DNA from: Anolis sagrei
Taxonomy: Eukaryota > Chordata > Lepidosauria > Squamata > Anolidae
DNA: 64,000 nucleotides
Assembly (NCBI RefSeq): GCF_037176765.1
Contig: NC_090034.1
Span: 90,118,000 to 90,181,999 of the forward strand
Direction: 5' to 3'
In this document: positions 44,232 through 54,716 of the stretch, piece by piece
How positions within the stretch are numbered: the stretch's first letter is position 1
How the letters are laid out: the number at the start of each line of letters is the position of its first letter
Notes under the pieces: model-generated
What the model saw: the letters and a program-made list of their open reading frames with translations, nothing else
Databases searched by the model: none
Told to the model about the DNA's origin: nothing
Made by a program: the position numbers and the translations under genes

Positions 44232-44545
44232 TTAAATGCTGTGATTGCATAAGATCCAATCTGATCTTGCAAATTAAGCAGGGTCATATATGGTTAATGG
44301 GAATACCAAGTGTCTAGGCTATATTTCAGAGGGAGGCAACAGCAAACCAACAGACAACCTGAAGGTAAATTAAGGCTACAGAAAAAAGTAAATATTATAT
44401 ATGACATTTTTAAACATTAGATGCAGTGGAATTTCCCCCCCCTAAAGACACTAGATGTTATCTAATCTTGAAACTTTGTAGGTTCAGTGCTGATCAGTAC
44501 TTGGATTGGAGACAGCCAACAAATACCAGGTACTGTGGGCTGTAA
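44232..44545 (+). mobile_element. Two 5S rRNA-derived SINE fragments
   Basis: 44232-44345 has AATCTGATCTTGC and TTAAGCAGGGTCATATATGG, then CTAGGCTATATTTCAGAGGG. 44455-44545 has AGTACTTGGATTGGAGACAG and ATACCAGGTACTGTGGGCT. Both match the 5S rRNA internal-promoter half (AAGCAGGGTC; GTACTTGGATGGGAGACC) with decay, and the first runs into the tail seen in squamate 5S SINEs. They are pseudogene-like, not functional 5S genes. Confidence 0.6.
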
Positions 44546-44912
44546 CTGAAAGGAAAAACTGCCAGAATCATATCTGAATATTTAGTGCATAAGCAAACCC
44601 TGAGAAGTTCACATTTGCTAATTTATTCCTCTGATCCACCATGCAACTTCTGAAATTACACAGTGTACCGAGGGATGGCTTAAGCACACCTTAGAATGTT
44701 ATGGTGTCGGTGAATTGTGGAAGTTATCATCTTAAAAAGTAACTTTTCTCAGACCTGAATGTTGAATGGTCTTTCTTTCAAAGCTCCCATCTTTTCCTCC
44801 CACCTCTGCAGAGTTTACTCGGAAGCAAGAAAGCTCAGAATCTGTTTGGGTCATCTGTTCATCATATTTCCTATTGTTGCTGGAAGGTTGAAAAACAATC
44901 TTGTTGTGAAGA

Positions 44913-45743
44913 ATGGCAACCAAGGTGCAAGAGCAGGGCCTGGATGCTTCTTGCTCTGATCCTGTGGAGGAACAGGATGCAGGTTGCAGCATTGTGGCTG
45001 AGCATCAGGACTTGGCTAGAGATGAGCCTGAGGCAGTGGGTGAATGTTCAGGAGCAGAAGCTGGCCATTCAGAGATGCCATCCCAGCCTCCAGCTCAGTG
45101 TCCGGCCACAAGCTTGCAGGTTAAACAAGAAGAGGAACCAAATACGGATCCCTCCCTGGTGCCTCCTCCTGCAAAGGTAGCAGTGCCAGTTCCTGTGCCC
45201 CCGGTAGGAGAAGGGAAAGGAGCAAAGCGGATGATGGAGGATGATGGTGACATCTTTAAGGAAATGCCTGATGTCTGCCAAGACGCTAGGGAGTCAAGAA
45301 GGGGTATGCTCTTGCCAGATCTCTTTGGGGAAGCCCATCAGGCTCATAGCAGCCAAGGTGGAGGATGTGCCAAGGTAGAGCATGCTGTTCCTTGTCTCCC
45401 CAATTTGGGCTCTGAAAATCAGCGTAAGCGCTTCCGGGGCTTTGCATACAAAGAGACTGAAGGGCCACAAGTGGCTTATGAGCGACTCCAGGAACTCTTG
45501 TTCCAGTGGCTGAAGCCAGAAGCCCGGAGCAAGGAAGAGATTGTGGAGCAGCTGGTCCTTGAACAATTCCTGAGCCTCCTCCCTGAGGATGTCCAGCGCT
45601 GGGTTCGGGAACGTCACCCTGAAAATGGAGACGAGGCTGTGGCCCTGGCAGAAGACTATCAGTTTCTGCATCCTGAGCCTGGAAGACGACCCTACCCAGA
45701 GAGGACAAGGCAACGGTCTTCAGCCAGGAGTTGGCTCCGCTGA
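44913..45743 (+). CDS. SCAN domain-only protein, 276 aa
   Basis: A single coding exon (exon span 44812-45777) preceded by a clean acceptor (TCCCACCTCTGCAG, ending 44811). The protein begins [16 protein letters not shown]. It has an acidic/Pro-rich N-terminal half with a SUMO-type motif [10 protein letters not shown] (about residues 69-78), then a SCAN box at about 173-252 ([53 protein letters not shown]), then a short basic tail and TGA. SCAN boxes mediate homo- and hetero-dimers among zinc-finger regulators, so a SCAN-only protein could act as a partner or inhibitor; that is inference. No KRAB or C2H2 exon is seen downstream. No symbol is assigned. Confidence 0.82.
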   Translation: MATKVQEQGLDASCSDPVEEQDAGCSIVAEHQDLARDEPEAVGECSGAEAGHSEMPSQPPAQCPATSLQVKQEEEPNTDPSLVPPPAKVAVPVPVPPVGEGKGAKRMMEDDGDIFKEMPDVCQDARESRRGMLLPDLFGEAHQAHSSQGGGCAKVEHAVPCLPNLGSENQRKRFRGFAYKETEGPQVAYERLQELLFQWLKPEARSKEEIVEQLVLEQFLSLLPEDVQRWVRERHPENGDEAVALAEDYQFLHPEPGRRPYPERTRQRSSARSWLR

Positions 45744-47430
45744 AGTTCATGGAGCAAGCAGGCAGGACTCATTATCAGTAAGTAGCTGGGAAGGAAATGT
45801 TATTGATGCATCAGGCTTAAAAGGCTCCATTAAGAGTGCTGTTGAGAAGTTCCTACAACTGTGTTTGGAAAAAAATATTGTTTTGGTCCGCAACTTGAAG
45901 CCAGCATGACTCCAGGGGATGTTGGCTAAGGAATGCTGGGAGATGTAGTCCAAAAAGTGCATTTCCAGGCTCTGCTTAGCAGTACTTTGGCTCTAAGTGA
46001 CTGCAGTTGTCAAGCCAAGGTTTTCCCCTTCTGTTTACAAACTGCTATGAAGTTTGCAGAAGTTTTGTCCAAATTTGTGGCAAGTAGAGCAGAGATACCC
46101 AGAATAATAATAAATAAAATAATAATAAACTTTATTTATACCCTATCACCATCTCCCTGAAGAGACTCAGGGCAGCTAACATGAGGCCAAACCCAAAGAT
46201 TACAGTAAGGCAAAATAAAAACATACAACAGACAGTAACATCAAATAAAATGCATAACATCAAATAGAATGCTAAACAATAATAAAATAATACAACAAAA
46301 TAAACACACAATGTAAAATGATACAAGGAATTAAACACAGCAGGCTGGGCCAAATGCAAGAGATAAAATGATAAAACCCCTGGGTGAGATAGATAGATAG
46401 ATATAGTAGAGTATCTAGTGGGAAAATGGGGTTAATCTTCACTGAGGGATGAGATAAAGTGCATCAAAAGGACAGATTTGTGACAATTCCATCATCTGTA
46501 GCCAATTAATGTTTTACATTCAAGCTATTGCTTTTAAATTACTAGATAGGGCTGGCTCTGCCAATAAATAGGATGAAGGTATCACATCTTTGATGTAAAG
46601 TAAAGGTAAACGTTTCCACTTGACATTAAGTCAAATCTGACTCTGGGGGTGGTGCTCATCTCCATTTCTAAGAGCTGGCATTGTCCGTAGACACCTCCTA
46701 GGTCATGTGGCCAGCATGACTGCATGGAACACTATTACCTTCCCACAGAAGTGGTAGCTATTGACCTACTCATATTTGTTAGCCGCTAGGTTGGCAGAAG
46801 CTGGGGCCAACAATGGGCTTAACAAGTTTTGCAGCTTAACAGTTTAATCTACTGTGCCACTACAGCCCCCATTTTTGATGTAGATATGTGAAAAAGTGGG
46901 GAGGGGGATGTTTTCCCCCTGAAGAAAATGAGTAAATGCAATGTTTTTCTTCCATGGCTTTCAGATCTCTTTAGTTTGCAGGTATCATGATAGGCAGCCT
47001 GCTCTTGACTACTGAGTGATAGATTAATCTCAATTGCACTGCTTCACACTGGAATTCAGTGTGAAACCGTGAAGGGAAAAGCCATTTCTGTTAATTTGTG
47101 ACAACTCTTTCATTTTTCCCTCCTGTGCAGACCTGAGAGCATCAAAGACCTTTACCAAGTTATTTACCAAGGTGGAGAGGAACCAGATGGACAGCAAGAA
47201 TCAGAAATGACAGCAAACTTATGTTAAGCATGAAGAACCTACTTACACGATTTCCCCCCACAGGAAGTACATTTGAAGGGAGGCCTACACCTCATCCCAA
47301 CAGGCATGTGTGCGTATGTGTGAATATTTCCTTATGTGTGTGAGTGAGGACTAACAAAGTCATGTTTGGTCTTTACTGCATTCCTCAGAATGCCCTGTGC
47401 ACCATCAGCACAAGAATAAAGTGTGTTTTT
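45744..47430 (+). other. 3' UTR of the SCAN-only gene with an intron
   Basis: After TGA (45741-45743) a strong donor CA|GTAAGTAG lies at 45777/45778, only 34 bp past the stop, so nonsense-mediated decay would not be expected. A good acceptor (TTTTTCCCTCCTGTGCAG) ends at 47130, and AATAAA is at 47415-47420. A short frame in that exon (PESIKDLYQVIYQ... to TAA at about 47227) could be a C-terminus only if a weak upstream donor near 45714 were used. Intron contents: L2 tail in reverse (about 46105-46380) and SINE in reverse (about 46600-46872). Confidence 0.5.
46600..46872 (-). mobile_element. tRNA-derived SINE (first family), reverse
   Basis: Tail AAAGGTAAACGTTTCCACTT, body GACTGCATGGAACAC, head ending CTGTGCCACTACAG. 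The head is decayed, with the B box lost. Confidence 0.65.
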
Positions 47431-49189
47431 ATGTGTGAGAGAATGCTTGAGGTGGGTGTTAAAGTGTGAGAAGAGGGTTGTTATGTACCCACAAGCATTT
47501 TGATAGGATGCAAAACAAGAAAACCTTCTGAGGAAGAAGACAAATGCATTCCAATTTTAGCAGAGCTTAATTTAAGCAGAGCTTAGAAAGTTGTTTTTGA
47601 CTACAACCCCTTAAAATAATTTTGGGAGCTGTAGTACAAAAAAAAATAAAATAAAAATAACATTTCCCAAACTCTTACACTGAAACATCTGGGCTAGTTT
47701 TCTATAGATCTCTATGGTAACAAAACTATGTTCTTTTTTCTTTTTGCACCTCCCATTAGATTATGTGTATGTGTCTGATTGCCAACATATTGTTTGTATC
47801 TGACCCCTTCCACCATTTCTTTTGTATTCAGAGGAATTCTTCAGAATTTGGAGACAGTGGTTTGTCCTGCCTGCCCTTTCTGGGCGGATTGCGGCAGGGA
47901 AATCCCTGGGAGGTCAGCTGGGTAACAACACAAAGCATTTCTGTGAAGGGGTAACTCAGATCAGTGACCATATTTTTTACAGATCTACCTCTTTGCTGCA
48001 CCATCAGCTCTTTGTATTGCTGTGGCTGATAGATGCATTTGTGTTACATATCCCTATACGATCACCTGCTTTCTGGCACACTATTGTGCTTCTGGGTGGA
48101 CCTGTGGGAAGACTTCCCTGCCATTGTTGATCTTCTTTTATATCCATGGGAAGGAAGCTTTCCCACGGAGACAGAATCATCACTTCAGAAACGAAAGTGT
48201 GACATCAGCATGGTATTTTGCCACACAGAAGCATTTTAATCTGTAGCCTCTCCACAGCTACAAAATGAAAGGCCAGTTTAGGAATGCTCTCTTCTTATTG
48301 GCCCCAAGCACAGCCCTTGTCAGAAGACCCACCATCACAATTAACCTATGATTGGTCACAAAATACCTTGCTAATTACTTTTCCTTCCCCCGTATTTCAT
48401 TATTGCTTATGCCAGGAGTTCTAAATTTTCACTCACTAATGACAAAAAGTTGGCTAATTGGGTATGTGAGAGTGAAGTTATTGTTTTGTAGCATAGTTGA
48501 AGTTTTTTTAAAAAAAGGATCTTTGCTTGTCATTTCGTCTCTCCTCCAATGCCATGGCTTATATTAGCGTATCACTCCTCTGGTTCGTAGAAACTAAGTT
48601 TTTGAAATTATTCAATGTCCTGATATGCTATAGCTTACATATTTGCTTTGCATCGGGTGGCTAGATTTTGAGCTCTGCATTTATCTGTGTTTTAGTTTTG
48701 ATGTATGTATCTCTGTGGATGAGCACATAAAATAAAGGATTCTTCTCCCACAGTTGTCTGGAGGTACTGTCTCTTCTGCCACACAACATTTATTTTGGTT
48801 GCTTTTCAAACAATCTTTTCTCATATTCAGAGTAGAATATTTATGCTCTGAAGATCTTTATAGAAAAATGGCTCCTTAAGAAAGCTCAGGTGAGGGCCAG
48901 AAACTCAAGTAGTTTCTACTTTAGTTATCTCTATGGTCCACAATGACTAGGAAATAGTTGGGTGCTTCTGCTGAGGTGGGGCTCACTTTGATGAAAGGGC
49001 ATGCCCTTGTCCATACTCTTTAGGCAATGGAAGAAGTCAAGATATCTATGTGGGGTGGGGAGATAAACAGGCTCCATATGATTACTGGATTTAAGAACAT
49101 TGGCTTAACAATATATAGTGATTTGCAAGATTTTTTTATGTTAATAAGAAATTCCTATTTTGTGGGGTTGTATTTCCTGTCCCCCATTT
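47431..49189 (+). other. Downstream of the SCAN-only gene, no gene recognised
   Basis: Unique sequence. A second AATAAA at about 48731 (ACATAAAATAAAGG) could mark a longer alternative 3' end for the SCAN-only gene. No repeat family is recognised in this stretch. Confidence 0.3.
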
Positions 49190-49690
49190 GGAGAAGTTGC
49201 CAAATACTATTTATTTATTTACAGCATTTATATTCTTCCCTTCTCACGTCAAAGGGGACTCACAGAACACATACAGGCAAACATCCAAAGCCATTAAACA
49301 GACAGGACAGACAACAGGTAGAGGTATTATTTCGGCATTTCCCCCCAACTTTGGAGTCCTAAAGGTTGTGCTTGATTCCGGCCACACGGGGTGCTGTCAC
49401 TCTATCCTCTATGACAAAGAGCCTTGATCACAGACTTCTTCCTTTGATTGCCAGCATTTTCTGGTATTTCTTTTATGGTGCTGTAAAATACCTCACCACT
49501 TAAGAGGTGCTTAATTTATCTACTCACAGCTGTTATCAAACTGCTTAGGTGCACTGTAACCTGGGCTGAAGGTTGGGTGCTCACCTTGACCTGGACTTCA
49601 AACTGCCAGGCTTTCAGTTGGTAAGATGTATTGCTGCTGGTGATTAACCAGCTGTGCAAAAGAGTCCTCAAAGACACTGCCCATAAAGAA
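49190..49690 (-). mobile_element. Old tRNA-headed SINE with L2-type tail
   Basis: In reverse: tail TTTATTTACAGCATTTATAT, then AAAGGGGACTCACAGAAC, diverged body, head remnant near 49600-49680 (TTCAAACTGCCAGGC; CCAGCTGTGCA). Strongly diverged from 25052-25474. Confidence 0.5.
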
Positions 49691-49715
49691 TGTGTGCTAG
49701 AGCTAGAGTGAAGTA

Positions 49716-50424
49716 CCATATATTCCAGCATATAAGACGACTGGGCATATAAGATGACCCCCAACTTTTTCAGTTAAAATATAAAGTTTTGGATATATTT
49801 GCCATATAAGACTACCTCTATTCCAACGCACACCAAATAAAATTTTTAAAAGTATCAGTTTTGATTTCAATATGGTTATTTTCCTATTACTGTCCCTCCT
49901 TCTCTGCCTCTCAGATCTCGCACCTGCACCGCTTCACTGCAATCTTCAGGAGCGAGATCTGAGAGACAGAGGGGGAGGTATGGTAATAGGATACAAGGGT
50001 GGGCCAAACAGGTAAAAGAGTTGTGTTTTTCTGGGCCCAGAGCCACTCTATCTTTTTTCCATACCCAGGGCGCACCGGAAGCCTGCAGCTTGCTCCGCCC
50101 TTCACTTACACCTTCCCAGTGAGGCGCCCCTTCACCTCACCATCAGGACTGCATTAAGTCCACAAATCCTGATGAATGGATTTTCTTCTACCGTACTTGT
50201 ACAATGTCGCCCTTAATGCTTTCATACAGTCGCTGCATACAGCAGGGACATGGCCATTGCCATTTTTGAGCTCCCCTCACAATATGCGGCAATCACGGAT
50301 TCTCCAACCTGATTGGAAGTTTCAGCACCTGCTCTATAAGACTACTCCCACGTATAAGACGACCCCTGACTTTTGAGAAGATTTTCTTGGGTTAAAAAGT
50401 AGTCTTATACACCAGAATATATGG
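49716..50424. mobile_element. 709-bp DNA transposon with TA target duplication
   Basis: Terminal inverted repeats CCATATATTCCAGCATATAA (left) and TTATACACCAGAATATATGG (right) are flanked by TA on both sides. Subterminal GACGAC/GTAGTC blocks repeat inside. The centre has a short hairpin (CTCTCAGATCTCGC / GCGAGATCTGAGAG, about 49908-49965). TA duplications suggest a Tc1/mariner-type mechanism. No transposase frame. Confidence 0.6.
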
Positions 50425-52336
50425 TAGCTTCTTTGGGTAGTGAAGAGTCTGCCTCAGTCAGATCCTTTCAGTTAAGAAAGATGCACAAAAGGAAAAGCAA
50501 GTAAAAATCTATTCCTGTAGGTGTCGATAGTTGAATGGCTTTAACTGTGTGCGATTTTCAGCTTTAGCTTCTTTTCTGTTAATTTGCTTGCTTTGTGATT
50601 TAAGAACTTCTGAACAATCTGATGACTAAGAAAAAAATCCATCTACTGCAGTGTTGTGTTTTGCACCATTACAACTGATGCCATTTGGTTTGTGTGCAGC
50701 CCAGCAATAAAGGGAACAAACCATTGCTTTCCATTCCCCTGCAGCTGACATTCAGAAATCTTCTGAACAAGGTAGCATCACATAGCTGTAGTGTGCTAAG
50801 TGATCCATAAATGTGTTTATAGAAGAGCATGTCTGCCTATGTCAAGGAAATCAAAATTCTAGGCGCCATCCACACTGTCAGATAAGGCAGTTTCAGAATA
50901 CAGTTTAAGCTGCATTGTATGGCAGTATGGACTCATAATCCAGTTCAATGCAGTTAAACTGTGTTCTGAAATTGCATGATATGGCAGTGTAGATGGAGCC
51001 TTAGTAGGTAGAAGGCACAGCACCTAGTATTAAGAGGCACTCTGCCTTTGAACATGGATGCTCCATTTCATAATTGTGATAAGGTGACCTATACCAAAAC
51101 ATAGTTCTGAGTGGCTTCCTGTTCTACCTTCTTTAGTGCCATTGCCATGCTTCCATCTAAGCCTTTTGCAAACTATCTTAATTCTAGATTTCTTCTATAA
51201 ACATTTTAAATACTGGAACAGCTTCACCTGTAACTTTAACTCTGGCTTGTTTTTACAACTGCACTGTTATTAAGCAAACTTTGCCAAACTAAATACTTGC
51301 TATATGTTAGGTCCCCAAGAGCTTCTGCATAATTAAGTAATAACTATTATTTATGTTGCACTTCACTTTCCAGCTGCGTTTCAGTCCCTTGCTACTAAAA
51401 CTGTGTCAGCAAACAGCTATTTTCTACCAATTTTACTCTTCTTACCTTGTTCCACCAAATTGACTGGAGACTACCTGTTTCTCTCTTCAGCTGTTGCTGC
51501 TTGAGTAATTGTTTTTCCCCATGATTTGTAATTGCAAGGCAGAAACTGTACTTTTCATGGGCATCTGGGACTTGCTATTTTGAACATTTGCAATTTGGTC
51601 CTGTTTGCTTCCAGGGGAAAATCCACAGTGACCTCACAATTTGATTTTTAAAAATTGTTTTGGCACTTGAAAGAAATTTCTTAGTTCTGCTTTTGCTCTA
51701 TTATGCTTATTCCCAGTTTGATGGGATAGGACGACAGCTGCTGAAATATTATTTTTTTAAACCACACTGGGCGTTAAGAGTTGTGTACGGAATTCATTTC
51801 TCTCATTCGTTTCTTTCATTCCCTTGGGAGCACAGAACGGGAAGGTCCCTCCCAGTATGAAAATCAGCTTGACACAAAAACAAGCAAGAGCAGGTACCGG
51901 CTCGAAGCTTGCTTTTCGGCATCATAGTTTAATCTTTTTTTATTAACCCCCCAGCAAACAATACTAGCTATCAATGATTGGATGCCTCCTCATTTTATTG
52001 GGGTTATCTCACCCCCGAGATAGAGAAGAGGGATTGTGCTCAGGGTGAAAACTAGCCAGCTCTGCCACCATTCCTTGCTGCCGTTTCACCCTTCAATCGG
52101 GAAACCTATATTGTGCAACTGCTGAGATCTTCATTGTCGGCTGGCCTGTTCCATCTGACCTTGAGTCAGGAGCTAGGGGCAGACCCATGATGGGATCCTT
52201 GCTACGGGGCTGGGATATGCCACATTCACTGGCAGCTTGCCGGGGCTTGCCCTCCATCATTTTTGCTGGGAATCTGTGCTGCCTTGTTTGCTGGTGCTGC
52301 CGGGCTCCATCCCAGCGGCACTGCTCCATCAAATCG
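50425..52336. other. Intergenic stretch
   Basis: A MITE of the ATATGGCAGTGTAGA type is at about 50875-51002 (CCATCCACACTGTCAGATAA to GATATGGCAGTGTAGATGG). Otherwise no repeat or gene is recognised; 51003-52336 is unique, becoming GC-rich near its right end. Confidence 0.4.
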
Positions 52337-52652
52337 CCTGTTATTGCCATTTGTTGGCTGCCACCGCTTTTTGGGGAACTTTCCATCGCTCCCCTGCCCC
52401 CCAGACTAGAGCTTGCATTGTTCCGCGACCCTGCAGGACCAGAAAGGCATTGGTAGGTGTGGGCACTTTCTGGGCCTGCCAGTACATGTGTGGTGTGCAG
52501 GCCCAAGAAGTGCCCACACCTGCCACTTCCTTTCTGGGCCTGCACGGTTGCAGAGCAATGGAAGTGGCGGGGGAGCGATGGAAGGAACATGCTTTGGGCA
52601 GGAATTCCCATCATCCACAGTCATGGTGGCTAATGGCAAAAGATAATAACAG
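52337..52652. repeat. Long palindrome (about 315 bp fold-back)
   Basis: The inner arms at 52455-52479 and 52497-52521 match at 23 of 25 positions around a 17-base loop. Matching continues outward with decay: CCAGAAAGG, TTCCATCGCTCCCC and CTGTTATT each have inverted partners on the other side up to about 52652. It is GC-rich compared with its surroundings. It may be a MITE, but no target duplication or known terminus was found. The long open frames on both strands here are consequences of the palindrome. Confidence 0.6.
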
Positions 52653-52659
52653 TTCATTT

Positions 52660-53090
52660 GTTGATTATTCGTTCATTGCTTCTGACTCTTCGTGACCTCA
52701 TGGACCAGCCCCACACCAAAGCTCCCTGTCGGCCGTGGCCACTCCCAGTTCCTTCAAAGTCAAACCAGTCATTTCAAGGATACCATCCATCTACTTTGCC
52801 CTTGGTCGGCCCCTCTTCCCTTTTCCTCCCATTTTCCCCAGCATCATTGTCTTCTCCAAGTTCCCCTGTCTTCTCATTATGTGGCCAAAGTACTTCATCT
52901 TTGTCTCTAATATCCTTCCCTACACTGAGCAGTCGGGCATTGTTTCCTGGAGGATGGACTGGTTTGATCTCGCGGTCCAAGGCACTCTCAGGATTTTCCT
53001 CCACCACAACAGTTCAAAAGCATCTATCTTGTTTTTCTCAGCCTTCCTTATGGTCCAGCTCTCGCATCCATAGGTTGCCATAGGTTACAG
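52660..53090 (-). mobile_element. BovB LINE 3' fragment
   Basis: The minus strand encodes the BovB C-terminal region (VHPPGNNARLLSVGKDIRDK is an out-of-frame shadow; the element matches SLEGRILETKLKYFGHIM DNA) and ends near 52660 with CTTCGTGACCTCATGGACCA read on plus. It is more diverged than the other BovB copies. 53091-53460 has no recognised content. Confidence 0.75.
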
Positions 53091-53464
53091 TAGTTCACTA
53101 CCTTTGCTGAAGGAGAAAGTAGCTTGAGCAGTTTTAATGACTTGGGAGTGAGAATTTAACAGGATTTGCAAGTTGTTGTGCACAGGATTGCACTGCAGTT
53201 CTCTTGTTATTAAAAAGGAACATATAGTGAACTAATTTAAAAAACTATCAAGTTCCAAAAATTTGACTGCTTGAGATTGTGCAAGCATTCCTATGAAATC
53301 TTCAACAATACATTCCTATGAAGTTTTACTGAGGAACCAGCACCACTAAACCAAGTAGTCATATCTAGATACCTTCTGTGCATGAATAAGTTGTTCTCTT
53401 CATGACATAGCATTCTATACAAAAAGCTCTCTCAACTTGCTCCTGTTTTACAAAAGGCGATTAA

Positions 53465-54060
53465 TAACTGCAGTGGTTACTATTTGACTGGTTTCCAAAA
53501 AAATCCTGCAAATCTCTTGGGAAGACAGGCGGACAAATGCCAGAGTGCTGGAAGAAGCAAATACCATCAGTACTAAAGTGATGGTCCTCTGCCATCAACT
53601 CCACTGGGCGCCGGCCATGTTGTCCGAATGCCTGAACACCATCTCCCAAAACAGTTAATCGTATCTGAACTCAAGAACAGAAAACAAAATGTTGGAGGAC
53701 AAGAAAAGAGATTTAAAGATGGGCCCAAAGCCAACCTCAAAAACTGTGGCATAGACACCGAGAACCGGGAAGCCCTGGCCCTTGAGAACTCTAACTAGAG
53801 GTCAGCTGTGACCAGCAGTGCTGTAGAATTTGAAGAGGCACGAATGGAGAGCGAAAGAGAGAAACATGCCAAAAAGAAGGTGTATCAAGCCAACCCCGAC
53901 TGGGACCACCTTCCACCTGGAAACCGATGCCCTCACTGCGGGAGAACATGCCAGCCAAGAATAGGGCTCCAGAGTCACCTACATACCCACCACCAGAACA
54001 CCGAACTTGGAGGGCAATCTTACTTGGACAAGGTGGGATCGCATAAGTAAGGTTTTGGTA
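53465..54060 (+). mobile_element. LINE C-terminal fragment with a C2H2 finger
   Basis: The plus strand encodes (several frame changes) QISWEDRRTNARVLEEA, then AMLSECLNTISQN and QNVGGQEKRFKDGPKANLKN, then EEARMESEREKHAKKKVYQA and the finger CPHCGRTCQPRIGLQSHLHTH. This arrangement, RWAGHV-type region, GGQKKRFKD and a terminal C2H2, is known from non-LTR retrotransposons of invertebrates and lower vertebrates. The clade is uncertain. It is not a host zinc-finger gene. Confidence 0.6.
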
Positions 54061-54395
54061 CCTACTCAGTCAAGAAAGTCACTGGGTGAGCTTGAACCAG
54101 TCACTCTGTTTCAACCTGACCTTTTCTGCAAAATGTTCTGAAAATGCTTAGGAAGTGAGCTATGTATGTATATACAAACACTGCAATGAGTTCATTGGAG
54201 GGAAGGCTGATGGTAAATATAAGAAGTAAATGAATCACGCTACTGTACTGATATTAAAAGTAATCCCAATGGGGGCGAGCACTCATAAGGGAAAAAAATT
54301 CTAGATGGTGATTCCCAGTGTGTACTGTTCACAAAATCGGAAAACAAGAAGTAGACTCATAAATGATGAAATTTTCAAGATGCTGTAGCCTCTAT

Positions 54396-54716
54396 TTTAT
54401 TTCTGTGTTCAAACTTTCACAGTTAGAAGTTCACCTTAAGACTATGATTCTAATGCTGGGGGTGAGTGGGAGAGAGATTTGTGTTAATATAACCAAACTT
54501 TTGCTCACTGGCCTAGGAAAGAGCTCTCATTCAATTTACTAAAACTATTGGAGCAGTCAGTCTAGGAAGCTATAAGGATCCACGGTGCTACTTTCCTTTC
54601 CATGGTTGTTTTGAAGTATGTTCAGAGAGGATTGCTCCCAGGAATATATGCATATGTATTTTCTGACTATGATCAGGGAGACGCTGGTGGGGTAGGCTCC
54701 CCCTCCTCGATTTAAT
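54396..54716 (-). other. 3' UTR and poly(A) signal of the protease gene
   Basis: On minus, AATAAA lies at 54401-54396, about 315 bases after the stop, the first such signal downstream. No repeat is recognised between them. The stretch 54061-54395 beyond it shows nothing else. Confidence 0.5.

Noticed and set aside
44232-44545. Functional 5S rRNA gene
   Set aside because: Only diverged parts of 5S are present and one runs into a SINE tail.
52093-52695. Overlapping 150-170 codon frames on both strands
   Set aside because: They coincide with the long palindrome and share mirrored composition; no homology.
53808-54050. Host C2H2 zinc-finger gene linked to the SCAN genes
   Set aside because: Upstream sequence matches a LINE C-terminal region and there is a single finger with no linker array.
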